From Pseudarthrobacter sp. L1SW (lineage in GTDB: Bacteria > Actinomycetota > Actinomycetes > Actinomycetales > Micrococcaceae): DNA of 64,000 bases. The stretch lies in contig NZ_CP078079.1 in assembly GCF_020809045.1 (NCBI RefSeq), forward strand, positions 2,852,001 through 2,916,000. Reading direction: 5' to 3'. A program made the position numbers and the translations under genes. Position 1 is the first letter of the stretch; each line of letters begins with the position of its first letter. Positions 48,934-64,000 of this stretch are shown here, one piece after another. The notes beneath the pieces are model-generated. The model made no database searches, was not told the origin of the DNA, and was given only the letters and a program-made list of their open reading frames with translations.

Positions 48934-50124
48934 TTACTTGATGATCTTGGTAACGCGTCCTGAACCAACGGTGCGGCCGCCTTCGCGGATTGCGAAGCCG
49001 AGGCCCTCTTCCATTGCGATCGGCTGGATGAGCGCAACGGTCATCTCAGTGTTGTCGCCAGGCATAACCATTTCCGTGCCCTCGGGCAGGGTGATAACGC
49101 CGGTTACGTCCGTGGTACGGAAGTAGAACTGCGGGCGGTAGTTGGAGTAGAACGGGTTGTGACGTCCGCCTTCGTCCTTGGAGAGGATGTAGACGTTAGC
49201 CTCGAAGTCGGTGTGCGGGGTGATGGAACCCGGCTTGACGACAACCTGGCCACGCTCGACATCGTCGCGCTTCAGACCGCGGAGCAGGAGGCCACAGTTC
49301 TCGCCGGCCCATGCTTCGTCGAGCTGCTTGTGGAACATCTCGATACCGGTAACCGTGGTCTTCTGGACCGGACGGATGCCGACGATCTCGACCTCGGAGT
49401 TGATGGCGAGGGTTCCACGCTCGGCGCGGCCCGTAACAACGGTGCCACGGCCGGTGATGGTGAAGACGTCTTCGATCGGCATCAGGAAGGGCTTGTCGCG
49501 GTCGCGGATGGGGTCCGGAACGGACTCGTCCACAGCAGCCATCAGGTCCTCAACGGACTTGACCCACTCGGGGTCGCCTTCCAGGGCCTTCAGGCCGGAG
49601 ACGCGGACAACCGGTGCTTCGTCGCCATCGAAGCCCTGCGAGCTGAGGAGCTCACGAACTTCCATTTCAACGAGGTCCAGCAGTTCCTCATCGTCAACCA
49701 TGTCAGCCTTGTTCAGGGCGACCAGCAGGTAGGGAACACCAACCTGGCGGGCGAGCAGAACGTGCTCGCGGGTCTGTGCCATGGGGCCATCGGTAGCAGC
49801 AACCACGAGGATTGCGCCGTCCATCTGGGCAGCACCGGTGATCATGTTCTTGATGTAGTCAGCGTGACCCGGGGCGTCTACGTGTGCGTAGTGGCGCTTT
49901 TCGGTCTGGTACTCCACGTGGGAGATGTTGATGGTGATACCGCGCTGACGCTCTTCGGGAGCAGAGTCGATCGACGCGAAGTCGCGCTTCTCGTTGAGAT
50001 CCGGGTACTTGTCGTACAGCACCTTGGAAATGGCGGCCGTCAACGTCGTCTTACCGTGGTCAACGTGACCAATGGTGCCGATGTTAACGTGCGGCTTAGT
50101 CCGCTCGAACTTTGCCTTTGCCAC
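48934..50124 (-). CDS. tuf: elongation factor Tu
   Basis: 396 residues; delivers aminoacyl-tRNA. G1 [15 protein letters not shown]3 [21 protein letters not shown]4 NKADMVDD. Full length, ending [14 protein letters not shown]. Last gene of the str cluster, 263 bases after fusA, so an extra promoter is likely. Confidence 0.99.
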   Translation of the reverse strand: MAKAKFERTKPHVNIGTIGHVDHGKTTLTAAISKVLYDKYPDLNEKRDFASIDSAPEERQRGITINISHVEYQTEKRHYAHVDAPGHADYIKNMITGAAQMDGAILVVAATDGPMAQTREHVLLARQVGVPYLLVALNKADMVDDEELLDLVEMEVRELLSSQGFDGDEAPVVRVSGLKALEGDPEWVKSVEDLMAAVDESVPDPIRDRDKPFLMPIEDVFTITGRGTVVTGRAERGTLAINSEVEIVGIRPVQKTTVTGIEMFHKQLDEAWAGENCGLLLRGLKRDDVERGQVVVKPGSITPHTDFEANVYILSKDEGGRHNPFYSNYRPQFYFRTTDVTGVITLPEGTEMVMPGDNTEMTVALIQPIAMEEGLGFAIREGGRTVGSGRVTKIIK

Positions 50125-50387
50125 AGGTTCCTCCTAGAACGTTTTCAAATGACGTACCCTTCAGCCGCGCTTGTCGCGGCGGAAACTCAGGTAAGTCTAC
50201 TTGGGGGGCTTTGGATTGGTGAAATTGCAGATTCAGGAACTAATACTAGTGCCTTGGACCTGTTCGTGCAGATGGCCGGAACCCGGCTTGACCGGATGAA
50301 TCCGACCGGCCCGGCCACCTGCACCGGCTGCGCTGTCCGTTTCCGGCCAGGCGCACCCGAGGTTGTTCGCTTTGAAAAGTCCTAGGA
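50125..50387. promoter_or_regulatory. fusA-tuf intergenic region, likely tuf promoter
   Basis: 263 bases. On the minus strand CACTAGTATTAG near 50240-50255 contains a possible -10 (TAGTAT) without a clear -35. CCGGATGAATCCG occurs at 50292-50304, as upstream of rpsJ. A 6-bp GC hairpin lies near 50165-50181. Confidence 0.35.
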
Positions 50388-52502
50388 CTATTCGCCGCGG
50401 CTCTTCTGGATGATCTCGTCGGCAACAGCCTTCGGGACCTCGGCGTAGCTGTTGAACGTCATGGAGTACACAGCACGGCCCTGGGTCTTGGAGCGCAGGT
50501 CACCGATGTAGCCGAACATGCCGGACAGCGGGACGTGTGCACGGATGACCTTGACGCCCTGTGCATCCTCCATGGACTGCATCTGGCCACGGCGGGAGTT
50601 GAGGTCGCCGATAACTTCACCCATGTATTCCTCAGGGGTGCGGACCTCGACATCCATCAGCGGTTCGAGCAGGACAGGGTTCGCCTTGCGTGCAGCTTCC
50701 TTGAAAGCCATACGGCCGGCGATCTTGAATGCCATTTCCGAGGAGTCGACATCGTGGTACGCGCCGTCAACCAGCGTGGCCTTGATGCCGACAACCGGGT
50801 AGCCGGCCAGGACGCCGTCGTTCAGTGCATCCTGGATACCCGCATCAACCGAAGGAATGTACTCGCGGGGAACGCGGCCACCGGTGACCTTGTTCTCGAA
50901 CTCGTACAGCTCGCCCTCGGCAGTGTCCAGCGGCTCGATCGCGATCTGGATCTTTGCGAACTGGCCCGAACCACCGGTCTGCTTCTTGTGCGTGTAGTCG
51001 TGACGCTCTACAGCACGCTTGATGGTTTCGCGGTAGGCGACCTGCGGCTTGCCCACGTTGGCCTCGACCTTGAACTCGCGGCGCATGCGGTCCACCAGGA
51101 TGTCCAGGTGGAGCTCGCCCATGCCGGCGATGATGGTCTGGCCGGTGTCTTCGTTGAGGGACACCTGGAAGGTGGGGTCCTCAGCGGAGAGCTTCTGGAT
51201 GGCCGTGGAGAGCTTCTCCTGGTCACCCTTGGTGTTCGGCTCGATGGCAACCGAGATCACGGGCTCCGGGAAGCTCATGGACTCGAGGACGATCTGGTTC
51301 GCGGAATCACACAGGGTGTCACCCGTGGTGGTGTCCTTCAGGCCGATCGCTGCGTAGATGTGGCCGGCGGTAGCGCCCTCGACGGGCATTTCCTTGTTGG
51401 CGTGCATCTGGAACAGCTTGCCGATGCGTTCCTTCTTGCCCTTGGTGGAGTTGACCACCTGCGCGCCTGCTTCCACGTGACCGGAGTACACGCGGATGAA
51501 GGTGAGCTGGCCGAAGAACGGGTGGGCCGCGATCTTGAACGCGAGAGCGGAGAACGGCTCGTCAGCGGAAGGCTTGCGGGTCAGTTCCTTCTCTTCGTCG
51601 CGGGGATCGTGACCGATCATCGGGGGGACGTCGAGCGGGTTCGGCAGGTAGTCCACAACTGCATCGAGCATGGGCTGGACGCCGCGGTTCTTGAACGCGG
51701 AGCCGCAGAAGATCGGGTACAGCTCGGAGTTGATCGTCATCTTGCGGATGCCGGCCTTGAGCTCGTCGATCGAAATCTCTTCGCCCTCGAGGTACTTCTC
51801 CATCAGTTCTTCGGAGGACTCTGCGACGGTCTCAACCAGGTTCGCACGGTACTCTTCAGCCTTGGCCTGGAGGTCGGCAGGGATCTCGCGGATCTCGTAC
51901 TTCGCACCCATGGTCACGTCACCCTTGGCATCGCCGGGCCACACGAGGGCGCGCATGTAGAGCAGGTCCACAACGCCGATGAAGTCGTTCTCGGCACCGA
52001 TCGGCAGCTGCATGACCAGCGGCTTGGCGCCGAGGCGGCTGATGATGGTGTCTACGGTGAAGTAGAAGTCAGCACCCAGCTTGTCCATCTTGTTGACGAA
52101 GCAGATGCGGGGAACGTTGTACTTGTCAGCCTGGCGCCAAACGGTCTCAGACTGAGGCTCAACGCCTTCCTTGCCATCGAAGACGGCAACGGCACCGTCG
52201 AGGACGCGCAGGGAGCGCTCAACCTCAACGGTGAAGTCAACGTGGCCGGGGGTGTCGATGATGTTGATCTGGTTGTTTTCCCAGAAGCAGGTCACGGCGG
52301 CAGACGTGATGGTGATGCCGCGTTCCTTTTCCTGTTCCATCCAGTCAGTGGTCGAAGCGCCGTCGTGCGTTTCGCCGATCTTGTGGTTCACACCCGTGTA
52401 GAACAGGATGCGCTCGGTGGTGGTGGTCTTGCCGGCATCAATGTGGGCCATGATGCCGATGTTGCGGACCTTACTAAGGTCGGTAAGCACGTCCTGTGCC
52501 AC
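50388..52502 (-). CDS. fusA: elongation factor G
   Basis: 704 residues; catalyses translocation. G1 [20 protein letters not shown]3 [21 protein letters not shown]4 NKMDKLGAD. Domains II-V are complete, ending [14 protein letters not shown] start at 52502 ([14 protein letters not shown]) with AAGGGAG 6 bases upstream. Confidence 0.99.
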   Translation of the reverse strand: MAQDVLTDLSKVRNIGIMAHIDAGKTTTTERILFYTGVNHKIGETHDGASTTDWMEQEKERGITITSAAVTCFWENNQINIIDTPGHVDFTVEVERSLRVLDGAVAVFDGKEGVEPQSETVWRQADKYNVPRICFVNKMDKLGADFYFTVDTIISRLGAKPLVMQLPIGAENDFIGVVDLLYMRALVWPGDAKGDVTMGAKYEIREIPADLQAKAEEYRANLVETVAESSEELMEKYLEGEEISIDELKAGIRKMTINSELYPIFCGSAFKNRGVQPMLDAVVDYLPNPLDVPPMIGHDPRDEEKELTRKPSADEPFSALAFKIAAHPFFGQLTFIRVYSGHVEAGAQVVNSTKGKKERIGKLFQMHANKEMPVEGATAGHIYAAIGLKDTTTGDTLCDSANQIVLESMSFPEPVISVAIEPNTKGDQEKLSTAIQKLSAEDPTFQVSLNEDTGQTIIAGMGELHLDILVDRMRREFKVEANVGKPQVAYRETIKRAVERHDYTHKKQTGGSGQFAKIQIAIEPLDTAEGELYEFENKVTGGRVPREYIPSVDAGIQDALNDGVLAGYPVVGIKATLVDGAYHDVDSSEMAFKIAGRMAFKEAARKANPVLLEPLMDVEVRTPEEYMGEVIGDLNSRRGQMQSMEDAQGVKVIRAHVPLSGMFGYIGDLRSKTQGRAVYSMTFNSYAEVPKAVADEIIQKSRGE

Positions 52503-52532
52503 GGTGTCTCCCTTTCGGATGGACTGCACGTT

Positions 52533-52560
52533 CGCCGCCGGCTCGGTTGAGCCGGCGGCG
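52533..52560 (-). other. intercistronic hairpin rpsG-fusA
   Basis: A perfect 12-bp GC stem (CGCCGCCGGCTC and complement) with a 4-base loop, no T-run. Possibly an mRNA processing or attenuation site. Confidence 0.5.
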
Positions 52561-52571
52561 TCCGGGAAGTA

Positions 52572-53042
52572 TTACCAGCGGTAGTGTGCGAAGGCCTTGT
52601 TGGACTCGGCCATCTTGTGGGTGTCTTCGCGACGCTTCACAGCGGCACCGAGACCGTTGGACGCATCCAGGATTTCGTTCTGGAGGCGCTCGGTCATCGT
52701 CTTTTCGCGGCGGGCCTTGGAGTAGCCAACCAGCCAGCGCAGGGCGAGTGCGGTGGAACGGCCCGGCTTGACCTCAACCGGAACCTGGTAGGTGGCGCCG
52801 CCGACGCGGCGTGAGCGGACCTCGAGGGAAGGCTTGACGTTGTCCATGGCCTTCTTGAGGGCTGCTACGGGGTCGCCGCCGGACTTGGCGCGAGCACCTT
52901 CGAGGGCACCGTAGACGATGCGCTCTGCAGTGGACTTCTTGCCGTCAACAAGCACCTTGTTGATGAGCTGGGTGACCAGCGGGGAGCCGTAAACGGGATC
53001 TAGTACGAGCGGCCGCTTGGGGGCCGGACCCTTGCGAGGCAT
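52572..53042 (-). CDS. rpsG: 30S ribosomal protein S7
   Basis: 156 residues: [55 protein letters not shown]. The family N-terminus fixes the start at 53042. One base from rpsL. Confidence 0.99.
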   Translation of the reverse strand: MPRKGPAPKRPLVLDPVYGSPLVTQLINKVLVDGKKSTAERIVYGALEGARAKSGGDPVAALKKAMDNVKPSLEVRSRRVGGATYQVPVEVKPGRSTALALRWLVGYSKARREKTMTERLQNEILDASNGLGAAVKRREDTHKMAESNKAFAHYRW

Positions 53043-53043
53043 A

Positions 53044-53418
53044 TTACTTCTTCTCCATCTTTGCGCCGTAGCGGCTGCGTGCCTGCTTACGGTTCTTGAC
53101 ACCCTGGGTATCGAGGGCGCCACGGACGATCTTGTAGCGGACACCCGGAAGGTCCTTCACACGACCACCGCGAACGAGCACAATGGAGTGCTCCTGCAGG
53201 TTGTGGCCAACACCGGGGATGTAGGCGGTAACTTCCACGCCGCCGTTGAGGCGCACACGTGCCACCTTACGCAGAGCCGAGTTCGGCTTCTTCGGGGTGG
53301 TGGTGTAGACGCGGGTGCAGACACCGCGGCGCATGGGGCTGCCCTTAAGCGCGGGAGCCTTGGTCTTTGAGACCTTAGGCGTGCGGCCCTTACGGACCAG
53401 CTGGTTAATCGTAGGCAC
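53044..53418 (-). CDS. rpsL: 30S ribosomal protein S12
   Basis: 124 residues: [56 protein letters not shown]. The Lys residues at the usual streptomycin-resistance sites (PKKPNS and VKDLPG) are unchanged. GTG start. Confidence 0.99.
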   Translation of the reverse strand: MPTINQLVRKGRTPKVSKTKAPALKGSPMRRGVCTRVYTTTPKKPNSALRKVARVRLNGGVEVTAYIPGVGHNLQEHSIVLVRGGRVKDLPGVRYKIVRGALDTQGVKNRKQARSRYGAKMEKK

Positions 53419-53745
53419 TCTCGTGTTCTCCGTTTTATCCGGAGTGGCCGCTTCCGGCCACTCTCTTGTTGCGTTGCCCCGCCGCCCGGGCCTTGAAGAA
53501 GTTCTCCATGGCGGCGAAGGCGAAGCCTTAATAGTCGGATCGCATCCATAGGGACTGACTCACGTCTTCAATGGTCCCTAGGCATGCAAAAATGTGGCAT
53601 ACGTTGCACAAGAACCCTGCAAACCGGAAACGTCGCTCTGGTTCAGCTTTTCAGCTGGTACCGGCGCACTCATCCACTGCCACAATAACAATTGGTAACA
53701 AGTCTAGCACGGACGGCCCATACCCCTTAATCAGGGCCCCACTCC
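53419..53745. other. upstream region of rpsL
   Basis: Contains the str promoter region. A 9-bp hairpin (GAGTGGCCG, loop GAAG read on minus, CGGCCACTC) lies at 53442-53463, about 25-45 bases before the rpsL start. Minus strand TTGCAG ... TATGCC near 53600-53625 is a weak promoter candidate with 15-base spacing. No gene is supported. Confidence 0.4.
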
Positions 53746-53811
53746 CCCAAGTAGGTAGCGCTAAGTGTCGTTTTGAACCCCCAAAACGACACTTAGCGCT
53801 ACCTAGTTGGG
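53746..53811. repeat. 66-bp palindromic repeat, copy 2
   Basis: Arms of 30 bases at 53746-53775 and 53782-53811, 29 of 30 positions complementary, with an AACCCC loop. Core GTAGCGCTAAGTGTCGTTTT is shared with copy 1 at 33455-33518. Lies between the rpoC terminator and the rpsL promoter region. Confidence 0.9.
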
Positions 53812-53821
53812 TTAACGGGAA

Positions 53822-53862
53822 GACCCCGCCTCCCCCTGCCGGCAAGCAGGTTGAGGCGGGGC
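53822..53862 (-). terminator. terminator of rpoBC
   Basis: CCCCGCCTC (53824-53832) pairs with GAGGCGGGG (53853-53861), with an inner CCTGC/GCAGG pairing, then TCTTCC. 17 bases past the rpoC stop. Confidence 0.75.
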
Positions 53863-53878
53863 CCACGCGGACTGCCTT

Positions 53879-57778
<3,900 letters not shown>

Positions 57779-57876
57779 ATGGTCCCTGTTCTCTCTTGTT
57801 CTCTAAATTCTGAAGTCTTGGGTGCGGGATGAGGAAGGAGGACGACGACGGGCGCGGCCCGCCGTCGTCGGGCTCC

Positions 57877-61386
<3,510 letters not shown>

Positions 61387-61474
61387 GAGGGATCCTTCCA
61401 CAGACCTTCAGGCGTTTTCAGATCTCCCCCGCTGTGCACCCTGCGGAATGCTCCGCAGTGCTACCAGTCCGGTT

Positions 61475-61485
61475 CCGCTATATGA
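61475..61485 (-). promoter_or_regulatory. TCATATAGCGG motif, proximal to rpoB
   Basis: About 90 bases before the rpoB start. Thirteen bases (GTCATATAGCGGA) are identical to the rpoA site. Confidence 0.45.
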
Positions 61486-61557
61486 CCCGGGGCCCGTGCT
61501 GACCATGCTGTGACGTTGTTGACGGCACGTTGATTGTCAGCTGCCAGGCAAAGCCCA

Positions 61558-61568
61558 CCGCTATATGA
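61558..61568 (-). promoter_or_regulatory. TCATATAGCGG motif, distal to rpoB
   Basis: About 170 bases before the rpoB start and 83 bases from the proximal copy, roughly eight helical turns. Confidence 0.45.
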
Positions 61569-61710
61569 AGGCTGAAGGTAAACAGGGAAGACGCAAATAT
61601 CTACGATACGGCAAAATAACCTACATGTCTACCCCACATCCGGCCCGATTGCAAGCACTGAATCCGGGGCAGCTCCTGCGCAGGTCCGCGACGCCCGCCC
61701 CGACGGGCCG

Positions 61711-62193
61711 CTAGAGGGTCAGAGTGACGCCCTCCGCGGTGCACGTCCCGGCATTGGCGAAGACGGCATCCCGCATGGCGTCCTTTGATTCCTGCTGGGG
61801 CTCCCCGCCGGAGGCTGCAGCGGCTGAATGGTCAATCGCGAGGAGGCTGAGCGAGGCGAACAGTCCGCGGAGGTCGCCTGACACAGTGTCCTTGGCGCCC
61901 ACGGCCCTCCGGTAGATGTCCTCATACCCTTCGGCGTCCCCGGAAGGGACCGCTGCGTAGCCAGCAAAAAGGGAGTTGAAGAGCAGGCATGCTTCCTTGG
62001 CGCCGCTCGAAGCGGACGACGACGGCGGCCTGGCAGTGCCGCCTCCCGCGCCTGTGGAGGGGGCGGACTGGGCCGCGGTTGGCTCCGGCTGGACCGGCGC
62101 AGTTGCGCGGTCCTCCTGGACGGGGGCGGATCCGGAGCAGGCGGTCAGCCCCGCGAGGGCGGCGACCGCCGCCGTGGCCAGGAATCTTGTCAC
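61711..62193 (-). CDS. small secreted lipoprotein of unknown function
   Basis: 160 residues from GTG 62193 (MTRFLATAAVAALAGLTAC), with GGAG 7 bases upstream. A type II signal peptide with lipobox LTAC, then a Ser/Pro/Ala-rich linker (~25-65) and a ~95-residue globular part with two Cys (KEACLLFN and NAGTCTAEG). The reading frame stays open upstream to 62829 over the thiolase, which I regard as a shadow. No family recognised. Confidence 0.8.
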   Translation of the reverse strand: MTRFLATAAVAALAGLTACSGSAPVQEDRATAPVQPEPTAAQSAPSTGAGGGTARPPSSSASSGAKEACLLFNSLFAGYAAVPSGDAEGYEDIYRRAVGAKDTVSGDLRGLFASLSLLAIDHSAAAASGGEPQQESKDAMRDAVFANAGTCTAEGVTLTL

Positions 62194-62442
62194 GCTGCTG
62201 CTCCAACCGCCTCCGGAACACGGACCTGCCGTACCCCTGCAAAAGTTTCCGCTGCCCACCCTACGCAGGCCGCCGTCGTCGTGCACTCTGCGCGGATGGG
62301 GACCCCTCCCCCACAGTGCCGTCCGCTTTCCGGGATGCCCCTCGCGGAATGCAGCCGGCGGCACAGGCGTTTGAATAGTTAGGTGACCAGGGTCACGGTA
62401 GCCTTGATGGCCTAGACCGAAAACGGACCGGAAGAGATAACC
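62194..62442. other. divergent intergenic region, lipoprotein / thiolase
   Basis: 249 bases with promoters for both genes expected. No clear consensus promoter or operator was seen. Confidence 0.35.
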
Positions 62443-63641
<1,199 letters not shown>

Positions 63642-63642
<1 letters not shown>

Positions 63643-64000
63643 TGGCGGAGGCAACTGCCGCCGGCAATGGCACCCAGGATGGCGCCCCCGTCGGCCGGGA
63701 ACGCTTCCTGGCGGACGCCGCCGCGCGCGGACTGCAGGTTGACGTTGTGGAACGGCCAGCCGCCAGGAGCCTGGAGGAGGCGGCCGGCATCCTGGGAATC
63801 ACGGCGGCGGACATCGTGAAGTCGCTGGTGGTCAAGCACAAGGACGGCTCGTTCCTGTTTGCGCTGATCCCCGGCGACCGCCAGATCTCGTGGCCCAAGC
63901 TGCGGACCCTGGTGGGCGTCAACAAGCTGTCGCTGCCGCCCGCGGACGTGGCCCTGGACGCCACCGGCTACGAGCGCGGGACCATCACTCCGCTGGGCAG
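63642..64000 (+). CDS. YbaK/EbsC-type aminoacyl-tRNA deacylase (3' end outside window)
   Basis: 119 codons present. GRERFLADAAARGLQVDVVE, then ITAADIVKSLVVKHKDG with the conserved Lys, and FALIPGDRQISWPKLRTLVG, VNKLSLPPADVALDATGYER. Family members clear Cys from mischarged tRNA-Pro. Starts in the thiolase stop (TGATG), so translation is coupled. Confidence 0.88.

Larger units (their letters stand above)
61387..61710. promoter_or_regulatory. rpoB upstream region
   Basis: 324 bases. It holds the TCATATAGCGG motif at 61475-61485 and 61558-61568 and a CTGCGGA/TCCGCAG hairpin at 61441-61458 in the leader. No confident -35/-10 pair was found apart from the motifs. Confidence 0.5.

Noticed and set aside
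50535..52550. Very long plus-strand open frame opposite fusA (and similar ones opposite rpoB at 59338-61311, rpoC at 56018-57832, and the kinase at 26425-28038)
   Set aside because: Mirror frames of GC-rich genes with strong third-position bias; their translations are low-complexity and match no family.

Overview
The window is high-GC DNA on which the whole str - S10 - spc - alpha (rpoA) ribosomal super-cluster lies on the minus strand. Gene order, protein sequences and GTG/TTG-rich starts point to an actinobacterium of the Micrococcales, most like Arthrobacter or Pseudarthrobacter (inferred from family knowledge; no search was run).

Layout, left to right. 1-980 is the start-proximal part of glmM (minus). 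1033-6229 is a cell-envelope cassette: a polytopic DUF6541-type protein (minus), and divergently a GT2-GtrA fusion plus a GT39 mannosyl/arabinosyl-transferase-type enzyme (a YkcC/YkcB-like pair). 6564-7946 is a decayed IS256-family element with 26-bp inverted repeats, an 8-bp near-perfect target duplication and three inactivating lesions in its transposase. 8006-8994 is rplM-rpsI. 9290-24846 holds two complete tandem Tad/Flp pilus loci, each flp-tadE-tadG-cpaB-tadZ-tadA-tadB-tadC, sharing one prepilin peptidase. The first locus has two flp genes, one of them needing a -1 frameshift at a classical A AAA AAG slippery site. Next come a degenerate HPt-like protein, an OmpR-type response regulator and a divergent sensor kinase (24941-28128), then truA, rplQ, rpoA, rpsK, rpsM, rpmJ and infA. 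A P1-family peptidase, map, adk and secY follow, then rplO to rplN (spc), a 757-bp gap with a 32-bp tandem repeat, and rpsQ to rpsJ (S10). Beyond these are a GH1 beta-glucosidase, a 41-codon membrane peptide gene, tuf-fusA-rpsG-rpsL, rpoC-rpoB, a lipoprotein, a thiolase and the start of a YbaK-type deacylase.

How the parts work together. Most of the window is the translation/transcription core (22 ribosomal proteins of the S10/spc/alpha/str groups plus L13 and S9, RNAP alpha/beta/beta', EF-Tu, EF-G, IF-1, SecY, Adk, Map, TruA). Interrupting the usual rplQ-truA-rplM-rpsI-glmM neighbourhood are two accessory blocks: the double Tad locus with its two-component genes (between truA and rplM) and the glycosyltransferase/IS block (between rpsI and glmM). 

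The most unusual signals are: the slippery-site pilin; an 11-13 bp motif found only upstream of rpoA and (twice) rpoB; an intrinsic terminator inside the first codons of truA directly after a probable leaderless promoter; a 32-bp tandem array inside the ribosomal cluster; two copies of a near-perfect 64-66 bp palindrome; and an HPt domain without its phospho-accepting histidine.
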